A DNA stretch of 64,000 bases from Pelagibacterium sediminicola (lineage in GTDB: Bacteria; Pseudomonadota; Alphaproteobacteria; Rhizobiales; Devosiaceae), in contig NZ_QMEL01000003.1 of the NCBI RefSeq assembly GCF_003390885.1, positions 1-64,000 of the forward strand. The letters run 5' to 3'. The translations under genes were made by a program, and so were the position numbers. Positions 33,776-42,904 of the stretch are shown in pieces. Positions within the stretch are counted from its first letter, which is position 1. Every line of letters starts with the position of its first letter. The notes under the pieces are model-generated. The model was not told the DNA's origin. It was given only the letters and a program-made list of their open reading frames with translations, and did no database searches.

Positions 33776-35664
33776 TGATGGCCACCTCTCCTCTCGTCCC
33801 CGACGCCGGTATTGCGGACTGGCTTGCCGAGCAGACCGATAAATCGCTGCTGCGGTTCTTGACCTGCGGGTCGGTCGACGATGGTAAGTCCACGCTCATC
33901 GGGCGGCTGCTCTATGACAGCCAATTGATCCTTGATGACCAGCTTGCCGCGCTCAAGAAGGAAAGCCGCAACCGGCACGTGGGCGATGAGGGCATCGATT
34001 TTTCGCTATTGGTCGACGGGCTGGTTGCCGAGCGCGAACAGGGCATCACCATCGATGTGGCCTATCGCTTCTTTTCAACCGCAAGGCGCAAGTTCATCGT
34101 CGCCGATACGCCGGGCCACGAGCAATATACCCGCAACATGGCCACCGGTGCTTCCAACGCCGATCTGGCCCTGCTGCTGGTCGATGCGCGCAAGGGGATA
34201 TTGACCCAGACAAGGCGCCACAGCTTCATCCTCTCGCTGCTCGGGGTGAAGCACGTCGTCCTCGTCGTCAACAAGATCGACCTTGTCGGCTATGACGCCG
34301 ATGTGTTCGCAGGCATCGAGAGCCAGTACCGGGAGTTTGCCAAAGATCTGGGCTTTGCCTCGATCGCCGCGGTGCCGGTTTCCGCGCTCAAGGGCGACAA
34401 TATCGTCACCAACAGCGCCAGCACCCCCTGGTTCGAGGGTGCGCCGCTTCTGCCCTATCTCGAAGAGCTCCTTGTCGATGAGGATCGCTCAAAGGCCGCT
34501 TTCCGCTTTCCGGTGCAATGGGTCAATCGGCCCGATCTCGACTTCCGCGGCTTTTCGGGGACGGTCGCTTCGGGGACGGTGAGGACCGGCGACGAGGTGC
34601 TGGACGCCGCCTCGCGCAAACCCGCCAGGATCGCCCGCATCGTCACCATGGACGGCGATCTCCAAAGCGCCGTGGCCGGGCAGGCGGTGACGCTGGTGCT
34701 GGACCGCGAGATCGACGTCTCGCGCGGCGATGTGCTGGTCCATCCGGGCCGGACGCCGCACTATTCCAACCAGTTCCAGGCCGAAATGGTGTGGATGGCG
34801 GACGAGCCGGCCTATCCGGGGCGCTCCTATCTTTTAAAGCTCGGCGCCCAGCTTATCCCGGCGACCATCACCGACCTCAAGCACCGCACCGACGTCAATA
34901 CGCTGGAAAAAACCGCCGCCAAGCGGCTCGAGCTCAACGAGGTCGGCACGCTCACCATCGCCACCGACAGGCCCATCGCCTTCGACCCTTACGCCGAGAA
35001 CGGCGCCATGGGCGGGTTCATCCTCATCGACCGCATCGCCAACCAGACGCTGGGGGCGGGCACCATCAGTTTTGGTTTGCGGCGGGCCGAGAACCTTTCC
35101 TATCAGTCCTTCGACGTCACACGCGACGTGCGCGCGCAGCAAAAGGGGCAGACCCCCGCCATCGTCTGGTTCACCGGGCTGTCGGGCTCGGGCAAATCGA
35201 CGGTCGCCAACCTCATGGAAAAGCGGCTGACAGCTGAGGGCAAGCACACCTACATCCTCGATGGCGACAATGTGCGGCACGGGCTCAACAAGGATCTGGG
35301 CTTTACCGACGCGGCGCGTATCGAAAACATCCGCCGGGTGGCCGAGGTGGCAAAGCTGATGGCCGATGCGGGGCTGATCGTTCTCGTCTCGTTCATCTCC
35401 CCGTTCCGCAACGAGCGGCGGCTGGCCCGCGAGATCGCCGGGGAGATCACCTTCATCGAAGCCTTTGTCGATACCCCCCTCGAAGTCTGCGAGGCGCGGG
35501 ACCCCAAGGGCCTCTACGCCCGCGCCCGCAAGGGCGAGATCAAGAACTTCACCGGCATCGACAGCCCCTTCGAGCCGCCCGAAACCCCCGATGTCATCCT
35601 CAAGGGTGCAACCAAATCACCGCAGGACATGGCCGAGGAGCTTTATGAAAGGGTGAGTGGGTAG
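33775..35664 (+). CDS. cysNC: bifunctional sulfate adenylyltransferase subunit 1 / adenylylsulfate kinase
   Basis: This encodes a 629-residue fusion. Residues 1-440 are CysN, an EF-Tu-like GTPase with [10 protein letters not shown] (32-40), DTPGHEQY (from 111) and NKID (166-169), followed by the beta-barrel domains. Residues about 460-629 are CysC, the APS kinase, with the P-loop GLSGSGKST (468-476) and [15 protein letters not shown]. The protein activates sulfate to APS and then to PAPS. Fusion of CysN and CysC is common in rhizobia. Two ATGs follow each other at 33775 and 33778. The stop is 33 bases from the end of the convergent gene at 35698. Confidence 0.96.
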   Translation: MMATSPLVPDAGIADWLAEQTDKSLLRFLTCGSVDDGKSTLIGRLLYDSQLILDDQLAALKKESRNRHVGDEGIDFSLLVDGLVAEREQGITIDVAYRFFSTARRKFIVADTPGHEQYTRNMATGASNADLALLLVDARKGILTQTRRHSFILSLLGVKHVVLVVNKIDLVGYDADVFAGIESQYREFAKDLGFASIAAVPVSALKGDNIVTNSASTPWFEGAPLLPYLEELLVDEDRSKAAFRFPVQWVNRPDLDFRGFSGTVASGTVRTGDEVLDAASRKPARIARIVTMDGDLQSAVAGQAVTLVLDREIDVSRGDVLVHPGRTPHYSNQFQAEMVWMADEPAYPGRSYLLKLGAQLIPATITDLKHRTDVNTLEKTAAKRLELNEVGTLTIATDRPIAFDPYAENGAMGGFILIDRIANQTLGAGTISFGLRRAENLSYQSFDVTRDVRAQQKGQTPAIVWFTGLSGSGKSTVANLMEKRLTAEGKHTYILDGDNVRHGLNKDLGFTDAARIENIRRVAEVAKLMADAGLIVLVSFISPFRNERRLAREIAGEITFIEAFVDTPLEVCEARDPKGLYARARKGEIKNFTGIDSPFEPPETPDVILKGATKSPQDMAEELYERVSG

Positions 35665-35697
35665 GGGGCTGCCAAAACGGCTCGAGAGATGCTCGAT

Positions 35698-36132
35698 CTA
35701 TTCCAGCAGTTCGGCCAGTTCATCCAGCGCCGCGCTCCACGCTTCGATCGAAAAGATGCGGGATTCGGGGTCGGTGTGGGCTTCGTCGACTTCGACCAGC
35801 GTGATCTCGGTGCGCTCGTCATCAAGGGGCCGAAAGGTGATGATGAGCGTTGATTCCTCGATGTCACCTTCTTCGCCGAAACGCCAGATCTCCACGAGCT
35901 TGCGGTCCTGCTCATAGGCTGCCACCTGACCATTCACCACATGGCTGACGGAAGGATCGTCCTCATCGGCGGTCTCGAAGCGAAGCGTGCCGCCCTCGAA
36001 AGCCTCGAAATCGGCGTGGTCGGCCTGCCATTGTTCGAGCAGGGCCGGGTCTGTCCATGCCGCAAAGACCTCTTCGGCGGGTGCGTCGATGGTCCGGGTA
36101 AGCGTTATGCTCTTTTCGCCGTCAGTGCTCAT
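35698..36132 (-). CDS. AHSA1/SRPBCC-family protein
   Basis: This encodes a 144-residue protein of the START-like AHSA1 (activator of Hsp90 ATPase homologue) family. The typical start TLTRTIDAPAEEVFAAWTDPALLEQW and the ESTLIITFRPLDDERTEITLVE end of the hydrophobic pocket are visible. Such proteins bind small hydrophobic ligands or act in stress tolerance; no specific ligand can be named. It lies 9 bases after the MFS exporter on the same strand, which suggests one operon with it. Confidence 0.85.
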   Translation of the reverse strand: MSTDGEKSITLTRTIDAPAEEVFAAWTDPALLEQWQADHADFEAFEGGTLRFETADEDDPSVSHVVNGQVAAYEQDRKLVEIWRFGEEGDIEESTLIITFRPLDDERTEITLVEVDEAHTDPESRIFSIEAWSAALDELAELLE

Positions 36133-36141
36133 GGTCTGATC

Positions 36142-37344
36142 CTATACCTTCGTATCGGGCAGAAAAATGGTGAGCAGGCCGATGGCGGGCAGGAAAGCGC
36201 AAAGCTGGAAAACGAAGATGATGCTGGTCTGGTCGGCGATGACGCCCATAGTCGCCGCGCCCAGCGCGCCCGCGCCAAAGGCCGTGCCGAACATCAGCCC
36301 CGCGATCATTCCCACCCGGCCCGGCAGCAGTTCCTGAGCGTAAACCACAATGGCGGAAAACGCGGATGCCAGCACAAAGCCGATGATGGCTGTCAGGGCG
36401 ATGGACAATTCGAGCCCTGCATAGGGCAAGACAAGGGTGAAGGGCAGGGGGCCGAGAATAGAAACCCAGATCACCGCCTTGCGCCCGATACGGTCCCCGA
36501 TCGGGCCGCCGATAAAGGTCCCGGCGGCAGCGGCGCCCAGAAAGACGAACAGGTACACCTGGGCCTGACTTGCGGTAAGGGCGAACTTTTCGATGAGGAA
36601 GAAGGCATAAAAGCTGGTCATCGAGGCCATGTAAACGTTCTTGGAGATGACCAGCAGGCCAAGAATCATGAAAATCCAGAACAGATGCCGCTGTGAGATG
36701 CTCGGGTCGCGTGCTGGTCTCGGCGCAGCCTTGCTGATCCGGTTCTGGGTCGCGTACCAGCGTCCGACTGCCCAGAGCACAGCAATCGCCGTCAGCGCCA
36801 CCAGCGCATACCAGCTCACGGTTCCCTGCCCGCGCGGTATGATGATGAATGCCGCCATCAGCGGGCCGAGCGCCGTGCCGATATTGCCCCCGACCTGAAA
36901 CAGCGATTGCGCAAAGCCCAGCTTGCCGCCCGATGCCATGCGCGCAACCCGCGAGGCTTCCGGATGGAAGATGGCCGAGCCGACGCCGATGAGCGCCGCT
37001 GACGAGAGCAGGGCGGGATAGGTATCTGCATTGGCCAGTAGCAACAGCCCGCAAAGCGTAAAGCACATGGCGATGGGCAGCGAATAGGGCTGGGGGTGCT
37101 TGTCGGTATAAAAACCTACAAGCGGCTGGAGGAAGGAGGCGGTCAACTGGTGGGTCAGCGTGATCAGCCCGACCTGGGTGAAATCGAGCGCGTAAAGATC
37201 GCGCAGCAGGGGATAGACCGCCGGCAGCAATGCCTGCATCAGATCATTGAGGAAATGAGAGAAGCTGACCGCGAATATCACCCATAGCGAGGTGCTCCGC
37301 GCGGCGGGAACCGGCCCGGCCGTGGTCGTGGACATTTGATGCAA
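36142..37344 (-). CDS. fsr: fosmidomycin-resistance-type MFS exporter
   Basis: This encodes a 400-residue twelve-helix MFS transporter that closely resembles E. coli Fsr. Shared segments include SFLQPLVGFYTDKHPQPYSLPIAMCFTL, here seen as LQPLVGFYTDKHPQPYSL, then GSAIFHPEASRVARMASGG, QSLFQVGGNIG, GGPIGDRIGRK and LASAFSAIVVYAQELLPGRVGM. The family exports fosmidomycin and related compounds. Start at ATG 37344 or the in-frame ATG at 37335. The AHSA1-like gene follows 9 bases later. No regulator gene is next to it. Confidence 0.93.
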   Translation of the reverse strand: MHQMSTTTAGPVPAARSTSLWVIFAVSFSHFLNDLMQALLPAVYPLLRDLYALDFTQVGLITLTHQLTASFLQPLVGFYTDKHPQPYSLPIAMCFTLCGLLLLANADTYPALLSSAALIGVGSAIFHPEASRVARMASGGKLGFAQSLFQVGGNIGTALGPLMAAFIIIPRGQGTVSWYALVALTAIAVLWAVGRWYATQNRISKAAPRPARDPSISQRHLFWIFMILGLLVISKNVYMASMTSFYAFFLIEKFALTASQAQVYLFVFLGAAAAGTFIGGPIGDRIGRKAVIWVSILGPLPFTLVLPYAGLELSIALTAIIGFVLASAFSAIVVYAQELLPGRVGMIAGLMFGTAFGAGALGAATMGVIADQTSIIFVFQLCAFLPAIGLLTIFLPDTKV

Positions 37345-37471
37345 GCCTATAAAATCGTCGGCAGCCCGAGCGCTGCTTTGCCAGCGGTAGTCCCCCCGCA
37401 GGATGCTGTCAACTCACACCCATATGGCCGAAGGGGAGCGCTTCGGGCGTCATCGCCCGAAGCGGCAGACG

Positions 37472-38473
37472 TTATTTGGCTTCGCTATCTTCGATCATCG
37501 TGCCTTCACTACGGGTTTTCCAGAGCGAATAGCCGATGCCCGCGCCCAGAATGAGAATCGTGACAAGCAAGGACAGTGCGGTGTCGATATGGATGTGGAG
37601 CGGCACGAGGAAAATCTTGATACCGACAAGGACCAGCACCACCGCCAGCGCGAACTGCAAGTAGCGGAAGCGCGCCAGCGCCGCCGAAAGCGCAAAGAAC
37701 AGTGCCCGCAGGCCGAGGACCGCGAATACGTTCGAGGTGTAGATGATGAACGGATCCTGCGTGATCGCGAAGATCGCCGGCACGCTGTCGACCGCGAAGA
37801 TGACGTCGACGAACTCGACCATGATGAGCGCCACGGCCAGCGGGGTCAGCCAGAGTACCATCTTGCCGGTCTGGGGATGGGGCTGCTCGACGATGAACTT
37901 GTTGCCGTGGAACTGGGGCGTGATCCGGAAGCGCCGGCGCAGGAAGACGAGTATCCTGTTGTTTTCGATGTCGTCGTCTTCCTCCACTTTCCAGAACATC
38001 CTGATCCCGGTGAAGACGAGGAAAGCGCCGAACACGAACAGGATCGGCTCGAACGCCATCACCAGCGCCACACCCGCACCGATCAGCAGGGCGCGGAAGA
38101 CCAGCACCCCGATGATGCCCCAGAACAGTACCCGGTACTGGTACACGCGCGGCACGCCCAGAAAGGTGAAGATCGAAGCGATGACGAAGATGTTGTCCAT
38201 CGCCAGCGACTGCTCGATGATGTAGCCGGTAAAATATTCAAGCCCGGATTCCGCGCCGCGCGCGAACCAGACCCATGCACCGAAAGCGAGCGCGACGGCA
38301 ACATACATGCCGTAGAGCAGGAAGCTTTCTTTCGCGCTGATTTCCTTTTGTTCCTTGTGCAGAAACCCCAGATCGAAAACCAGAATTGCCGCAACCACGA
38401 CAATGAAGGCCAGCCAGAACCAGACCGGCGTGCCGAGAAATTGATCGGTGAAAAATTGTGCGAGGATTTCCAT
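37472..38473 (-). CDS. alx: TerC/Alx-family membrane protein
   Basis: This encodes a 333-residue membrane protein related to E. coli Alx, which exports manganese. It has about nine to ten hydrophobic segments and the acidic family motifs EQSLAMDNIFV and VEFVDVIFAVDSVPAIFA, which carry the aspartates thought to bind metal. ATG 38473 has ggagatgg before it. It is separated by 213 bases from the other TerC-family gene, and a 12-bp hairpin lies in the gap. No yybP-ykoY leader was recognised. Confidence 0.87.
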   Translation of the reverse strand: MEILAQFFTDQFLGTPVWFWLAFIVVVAAILVFDLGFLHKEQKEISAKESFLLYGMYVAVALAFGAWVWFARGAESGLEYFTGYIIEQSLAMDNIFVIASIFTFLGVPRVYQYRVLFWGIIGVLVFRALLIGAGVALVMAFEPILFVFGAFLVFTGIRMFWKVEEDDDIENNRILVFLRRRFRITPQFHGNKFIVEQPHPQTGKMVLWLTPLAVALIMVEFVDVIFAVDSVPAIFAITQDPFIIYTSNVFAVLGLRALFFALSAALARFRYLQFALAVVLVLVGIKIFLVPLHIHIDTALSLLVTILILGAGIGYSLWKTRSEGTMIEDSEAK

Positions 38474-38634
38474 CGCCGGACCATCTCCATGTGTTGTTGG
38501 AGCAGCTCCGACATCACGCGGCGCTCAAGGGCGCTACGCCAGAGGGGCCCGGACTGCGGGCAGAAATGTGGGAAAGGCAAAACCCGCTTTCAAGGGGATT
38601 GCATGGATTTTTTTCTGGCCATGAGGCCGGAAGG

Positions 38635-38664
38635 CCCATTGCCCGGGCTGTACCGGGCAATGGG
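38635..38664. terminator. 12-bp perfect hairpin between the two TerC-family genes
   Basis: The arms cccattgcccgg and ccgggcaatggg pair perfectly (12 bp) with loop gctgta. On the minus strand it starts 22 bases after the stop codon of the upstream TerC-family gene. It lacks a T run, so it is a probable 3'-end hairpin rather than a proven terminator. Confidence 0.6.
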
Positions 38665-38686
38665 AATGCGGATTGAACGGCCTGAT

Positions 38687-39370
38687 TTACGCCGGTGTGT
38701 GTGGCGAATAGAACAGCGGGATGGCCGGAATATCGATAAAGTCTCCCGCGCCTTCCACCATCATCTTCGCAGCGACATAGAGGATGAGGATAAGTCCGAT
38801 CCAGGCGATCCAGCGGTGCTTGTGCAGGAGGCGGGCGATGAATGTGGCGGCAACGCCCATCAGGACGACCGAAAGGGCAAGGCCGAAGACCAGCGCCTCG
38901 AAATGGTGCTGTGCGGCGCCGGCCACGGCCAGCACGTTGTCGAGCGACATCGATACGTCGGCGATGATGATCTGGATAACCGCCTGCCGGAGCGTCTTGC
39001 GCGGCGCGCGCCCGGCAACGGACCCGTCCGCATTGAGATCGGCTTCGGCCAGCGCCTCGGTCGCCTCGTGTTCCTCCTCGAGGGGAACGGTGAGTTCGCG
39101 ATACATCTTCCAGCAAACCCAGAGCAGCAGGATGCCGCCCGCGATCAGCAACCCACCGCCCAGCGAAAGCAACTGGGTGGTGATGAGCGCAAAGCCGATG
39201 CGCAGGACCGTGGCGGCGATGATGCCGATCAGAATCGCGCGCCGGCGCAGATCGGCGGGAAGCCCTGCCGCAGCCAGACCGATGACAACGGCATTATCGC
39301 CGGCAAGAACCAGGTCAATCAGGATGACCTGAACTAGAGAACTCAGGAAACTGGGATCTATCCCTAACAT
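38687..39370 (-). CDS. TerC/YjbE-family integral membrane protein
   Basis: This encodes a 227-residue TerC-family protein with about seven hydrophobic segments. The motifs LVLAGDNAVVIGL near the N-terminus and IADVSMSLDNVLAVAG in the second half are the acidic family signatures; the middle carries a hydrophilic insert (EEEHEATEALAEADLNADG). Members are linked with manganese export and tellurite resistance. ATG at 39370 follows a gagg site. It is much shorter than the TerC/Alx gene downstream and is of the other subgroup, so the two are not a recent duplication. Confidence 0.88.
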   Translation of the reverse strand: MLGIDPSFLSSLVQVILIDLVLAGDNAVVIGLAAAGLPADLRRRAILIGIIAATVLRIGFALITTQLLSLGGGLLIAGGILLLWVCWKMYRELTVPLEEEHEATEALAEADLNADGSVAGRAPRKTLRQAVIQIIIADVSMSLDNVLAVAGAAQHHFEALVFGLALSVVLMGVAATFIARLLHKHRWIAWIGLILILYVAAKMMVEGAGDFIDIPAIPLFYSPHTPA

Positions 39371-39531
39371 GGGGGCCTCAACAGGGGGAAGATAACAAGG
39401 AAGGGGACCTGTCTATAAGTCCGATCGAGACTCAATGCCAAGATGCCTGCGAAGAGATTTTTCAAACACGGAAATATGCAGCGGCCCAGCGGCGACCGCG
39501 CATAAGAGGCGTCGGATATAAAAGGAATGAA

Positions 39532-39606
39532 TGGCTCCCCGGGCCGGATTCGAACCAGCGACCAACCGGTTAACAGCCGGTTGCTCTACCACTGAGCTAC
39601 CGGGGA
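39532..39606 (-). tRNA. tRNA-Asn(GUU)
   Basis: The minus strand begins tccccggtagctcagtgg and ends with gcca. A 7-bp acceptor stem tccccgg/ccgggga, anticodon stem ccggc/gccgg with anticodon GTT, and T arm gttcgaatc are present. Length 75 including encoded CCA. Confidence 0.97.
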
Positions 39607-39638
39607 ACAAGGCAGCACTGCTTGGCAGGTGCGTCCAT

Positions 39639-40286
39639 CTAGCCAATTTGGTTGCGCTTGCCAACCCCCAATTCGCGCAGCTTGCCACCATCGCGGATGA
39701 TGTCTGAAAGCGCCATCAGGTCTGACAGTGTATTGATCCCGGCAAAAGGGTTTTCCGGCAACTTGTCATAGCTGCATGGCGCGGCCCCGATTCGCGATGC
39801 GATGTCGCGGAGCCGTGGGCCTTTCGTGGTGCGCTGTTCGCCCGCCAGCGCGTTGTGCAGGGCAGGGACGTGCCAGAGCGCGCAGGTGGGAAAGTTGCGT
39901 CCTTTGTAGCTGCCCATGACGCAGCCGACCCCGGAATCGAGCAGGGGACGTGCACGTTTGACGAAATCACGCGGAAAAAATGGCGTATCGACCGCCATGG
40001 ATACCATGAGATCGAATCCGCTCGCAGCGATGCACCATTGCGCGCCCGCCGCCAGCCCCGCTGCGGGGCCGGTAATGCCGTCCGATGAATCGGGGAGGGT
40101 GGTAATGGCAGGATCGGCATATTCGGAGGCATTTTCAGCGACCGAGAGCAGCAGCGCATCGACCTGACGGTCCAGCCGCGCGGCGCTCCATGTCACGAGC
40201 GGCGTGTTGCCCAGGCGCAGATGCGCCTTGCGCACGCCCCCCAGGCGCTGCCCGCCGCCGCCCGCCAGAATCAGCCCTGCAATCAT
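39639..40286 (-). CDS. mobA: molybdenum cofactor guanylyltransferase
   Basis: This encodes a 215-residue MobA-family nucleotidyltransferase. The N-terminal motif LILAGGGGQRLGG, the lysine in GVRKAHL and the DTPFF (VSMAVDTPFFPRDF) motif are all typical. It attaches GMP to molybdopterin to make the bis-MGD cofactor. ATG 40286 gives the usual start; an in-frame ATG at 40343 would read into tRNA-Cys. The gene lies between tRNA-Asn and tRNA-Cys with only short gaps. Confidence 0.92.
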   Translation of the reverse strand: MIAGLILAGGGGQRLGGVRKAHLRLGNTPLVTWSAARLDRQVDALLLSVAENASEYADPAITTLPDSSDGITGPAAGLAAGAQWCIAASGFDLMVSMAVDTPFFPRDFVKRARPLLDSGVGCVMGSYKGRNFPTCALWHVPALHNALAGEQRTTKGPRLRDIASRIGAAPCSYDKLPENPFAGINTLSDLMALSDIIRDGGKLRELGVGKRNQIG

Positions 40287-40309
40287 TGCCGGTCTTTCCG
40301 AGGGAAAGA

Positions 40310-40383
40310 TGGAGGCCTCGACCGGAATCGAACCGGTGTACACGGATTTGCAATCCGCTGCGTCACCACTCCGCCACGAGGCC
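40310..40383 (-). tRNA. tRNA-Cys(GCA)
   Basis: The minus strand begins ggcctcgtggcggagtgg and ends with tcca. It has a 7-bp acceptor stem ggcctcg/cgaggcc, anticodon GCA in the loop ttgcaaa, T arm gttcgattc, and discriminator U as expected for tRNA-Cys. Length 74 including CCA. Confidence 0.97.
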
Positions 40384-40508
40384 TCTGGCGCAGGGTTCTA
40401 TGTTAGCGCGAAGCCCGAGGCAAGGGCTCAGGCGCGCCGCCCGGCGAATTATCTTCAAGCGTACGTCTGGCCTGGGAACCGCTTCTTTGGGTTTGGCGTT
40501 TTTATCGC

Positions 40509-40907
40509 ATGTCCACGATGGAAGCGCTCATGCTTGCCGAATGTCCCAATTGCCGCTCCAAGATCAGTCCCCAGAGCACCGTCTGTCCCGGTTGCCATGC
40601 GCCGTTGCGCCAGCCGCCGCGCGATGTGGCGCGCCCGGTGTTCGTCTGGGCCTTCGTTGCCTTCAATACCCTCATGATCGGGTGGCTTGCCTTTTATCTC
40701 GTTGCCGGGAAGACGGATTTGCTCGCCCCGCGTATCCTCAGCGCGGCGCTGGGAGGGGGTGATGCTGCCGGCACCCCCGTGGGAGGCGGCTTCGGGGTGG
40801 GGTATCTGATCATGCTCTGGATCTGGGGTACCATCGTCCTGGGGCTTTTTGCCCTTCCCAGCTTCAAGGGCACTAAAAAGCACGATGCGGGGGGAGGTAC
40901 GCGATAA
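40509..40907 (+). CDS. zinc-ribbon small membrane protein
   Basis: This encodes a 132-residue protein. Residues 12-30 form a zinc ribbon (CPNCRSKISPQSTVCPGC, two CxxC pairs). Two hydrophobic segments follow (about residues 43-66 and 98-116), with a glycine-rich loop between them. I do not recognise the family. It overlaps the next small gene by 1 base (TAATG), so both are co-translated. Roles in membrane protein quality control or metal handling are possible but not shown. Confidence 0.65.
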   Translation: MSTMEALMLAECPNCRSKISPQSTVCPGCHAPLRQPPRDVARPVFVWAFVAFNTLMIGWLAFYLVAGKTDLLAPRILSAALGGGDAAGTPVGGGFGVGYLIMLWIWGTIVLGLFALPSFKGTKKHDAGGGTR

Positions 40908-41101
40908 TGTCCCTGCGCACGACGATAGTCATTGCACCACTGGGTTCATCGCGGCGAATCGTGGCGCGGGCCAATCCACTGGCCGCAGCCTTGCGCGGCA
41001 TCGGGATCGGTGCTGTCCTGCTTGTCCTTGGCGTTGTCTATCTTGCCGTGGCGCCGTTCTTCTGGTGCGCAGGCAAGTTCAGGGCTCGACACACTCGTTG
41101 A
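40907..41101 (+). CDS. small single-pass membrane protein
   Basis: This is a 64-residue frame that overlaps the preceding stop by 1 base (TAATG). The N-terminus is basic, one hydrophobic segment spans about residues 27-55 (GIGIGAVLLVLGVVYLAVAPF), and the C-terminus is basic again. I do not recognise the family; translation coupling with the zinc-ribbon gene is the main support. Confidence 0.55.
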   Translation: MSLRTTIVIAPLGSSRRIVARANPLAAALRGIGIGAVLLVLGVVYLAVAPFFWCAGKFRARHTR

Positions 41102-41104
41102 TCG

Positions 41105-41731
41105 TTAATCCGGCGCTTCGTTTTCCGGCGATGCCGTCCGGAAGGCGGAGCCTTCCTGCGAAGAGCGGAACATGGTGAGCGTGCCGGCCCACAAGAGCTT
41201 GACGGGGAGTGTGCTGTTGTTGGCCCAGCTATGGATGCGGTTGCCGCGGAAGTGGATGCTGTCACCCGGCCCAATGCGCATTTCCTCGTCTTCGATCATG
41301 AGTGTCAACTCGCCCGCCGTGACAAACACCAGTTCCTCCCCTTCATGGCTGGCGTTCTCGGACCGGTAGCCGGGCGCGATGGTGATGAGAAAGGACGAGA
41401 GGACGTTACCGGGGAATTCGGCGTGCAGGCGTTCGTAGGAGATACGAGGGTCACTGACCGAGAACGGCATCCTGCGCCCCGATCGCGTCAGGGCGTCCTG
41501 CGTGCTGGGGGTTGCAATGAAATAATCCACTCCCAGTTTCAACGCCCGGGCAATCGCAGCAAGCGTGCTGATCGAAGGCGATGCCTGATCGCGCTCGACC
41601 TGGCTGAGATACCCGACCGATACCCCCGCTTCCTGCCCCAGCGCCTGCAGCGTCATACGCAAGGCGTGGCGGCGCGCCCGGATGAGTGCGCCCACCCTTG
41701 CTGCCTGTGAGGTATTGGCCATACCGTCCAT
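41105..41731 (-). CDS. XRE-family regulator with C-terminal cupin domain
   Basis: This encodes a 208-residue regulator. Residues about 12-68 are a Cro/C1-type HTH (RRHALRMTLQALGQEAGVS followed by GYLSQVERDQASPS). Residues about 105-185 are a cupin (SENASHEGEELVFVTAGELTL, PGDSIHFRGNRIHSW) that would sense a small ligand. It resembles PuuR-like regulators of amine or amino acid use. Start at ATG 41731 or the in-frame ATG at 41722. It ends 4 bases from the convergent small membrane protein gene. Its targets are not evident here. Confidence 0.9.
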   Translation of the reverse strand: MDGMANTSQAARVGALIRARRHALRMTLQALGQEAGVSVGYLSQVERDQASPSISTLAAIARALKLGVDYFIATPSTQDALTRSGRRMPFSVSDPRISYERLHAEFPGNVLSSFLITIAPGYRSENASHEGEELVFVTAGELTLMIEDEEMRIGPGDSIHFRGNRIHSWANNSTLPVKLLWAGTLTMFRSSQEGSAFRTASPENEAPD

Positions 41732-42101
41732 GCTGAAATCCTGGCCCCCTGCCTGTCCCCGTTCGCGATTCTACTGGCTATGGCCAGGATGACAACGGCC
41801 AATCCGCAGACAGGGAAAAGGGCGGGCTTTGCCCAATAATCCTGATTTAACCGGGTGCTAACCACGATTGCGTTGCTTTTGAGCAACATTGCGCGCTTGC
41901 CCCATTCTCGCCATGGGCGGGCCCCACTTCGTCCGCACTCCGGCGTGACAGTCCGCCAATCGTATGGAGACGATCCGTCCGACGCTGTTGTGGCCGCAAG
42001 GCAACACCTCCCGCGTCTTGCGTTATCGGGCCGAGGACGGACCGGAACCCATGCCCACCGGCTTCATTGTGTTTCCACGCCGGTATAAAAGGAGAATATT
42101 C
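41732..42101. other. promoter region of the first beta-barrel gene
   Basis: No gene is seen in these 370 bases. They separate the XRE-cupin gene (minus) from the first beta-barrel gene (plus). A short gttgcttttgagcaac hairpin (6-bp arms) lies at about 41872-41887. The ribosome-binding site aaaaggag ends at 42094. Confidence 0.5.
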
Positions 42102-42656
42102 ATGAACACGCTCAAGAAAGTGGCTCTCGTCGCTCTTTTGTCCACAACCGCGACCGGTAGCGCTCTTGCTGCCGACGCCATCACCACGCCGCCGCCGCCG
42201 ATTCCGGAAGTTCCCGTCGTCGATTATAGCGGTTTTGACTGGAATGGCTTTTATGCCGGCCTGGGTGTTGGCGCCCAGAACGAAGTTACCGGCAACACCA
42301 GCTGGGCGGTCGGCGCTCATGCCGGTTTCAACGCGGCCTTCGATTTCTTCGTGGTCGGTGCCGAACTCGGTGTCGAGGGCATCTTCGATACCCCCGATAG
42401 CTACGCCTATGGTACGGTCCTTGGCCGCGCCGGTGCGCTCGTGACCAACGACCTTCTGGCCTATGGCGCCGTGGGTTACGGCACCGACTTTGGTGCGGCA
42501 ACCGGTTCGGGCGAGCACATCCTTGCGGGTGGCGGTCTCGAATTCGCAGCAACCGATGCCGTGTCGATCCGCGGTCAGTACCTCTATGGCTGGGAACAGT
42601 CGGGTGCCGGCAACGACGTCCACAAGTTCTCGGTCGGCGCGAACTTCCATTTCTAG
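42102..42656 (+). CDS. outer-membrane beta-barrel protein, first of three
   Basis: This encodes a 184-residue exported protein. The signal peptide is residues 1-23 (ending ATGSALA). A proline-rich linker follows, and the motif FDWNGFYAGLGVGAQ marks the first strand of a porin-family/Omp25-like 8-stranded barrel. The chain ends HKFSVGANFHF, with the terminal phenylalanine required for outer-membrane insertion. ATG 42102 has aaaaggag 7 bases before it; the longer frame to 41964 has no signal peptide. A strong terminator follows at 42697. Confidence 0.9.
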   Translation: MNTLKKVALVALLSTTATGSALAADAITTPPPPIPEVPVVDYSGFDWNGFYAGLGVGAQNEVTGNTSWAVGAHAGFNAAFDFFVVGAELGVEGIFDTPDSYAYGTVLGRAGALVTNDLLAYGAVGYGTDFGAATGSGEHILAGGGLEFAATDAVSIRGQYLYGWEQSGAGNDVHKFSVGANFHF

Positions 42657-42696
42657 GAATCGCGAGGGGCGTTCGACGCCCGCCTGAGTCTTTCGA

Positions 42697-42728
42697 GGCG
42701 GCCCGCAAATTTCGCGGGCCGCCTTTTT
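42697..42728 (+). terminator. intrinsic terminator after the first beta-barrel gene
   Basis: A 10-bp perfect GC-rich stem (42697-42706 with 42714-42723), 7-base loop and T5 run at 42724-42728. It starts 41 bases after the stop codon of the gene at 42102. Confidence 0.93.
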
Positions 42729-42904
42729 CGTACGTTAATGAACGGTTAGGGTTACCCGATTGGTTGTGCTGAAATGGCAACATTTGACGGCAATGCGTCC
42801 GTAATCGGGCCTGAATGTGAAAATTTGATAGGGGCGGGACTGTGCGTTTGGGGCCGCGTGCGTTATATAGATGTCAACTCCAATCGCGTTCGTTGAGGTG
42901 AATC

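Noticed and set aside
37472-39531. Possible yybP-ykoY manganese riboswitch before the TerC-family genes
   Set aside because: I looked on the minus strand of both leaders and did not find the conserved core; a covariance search would be needed to settle it.
39532-40383. tRNA genes as integration sites of a genomic island
   Set aside because: tRNA-Pro, tRNA-Asn and tRNA-Cys have no integrase, no repeated 3' tRNA end and no shift in gene content beside them.
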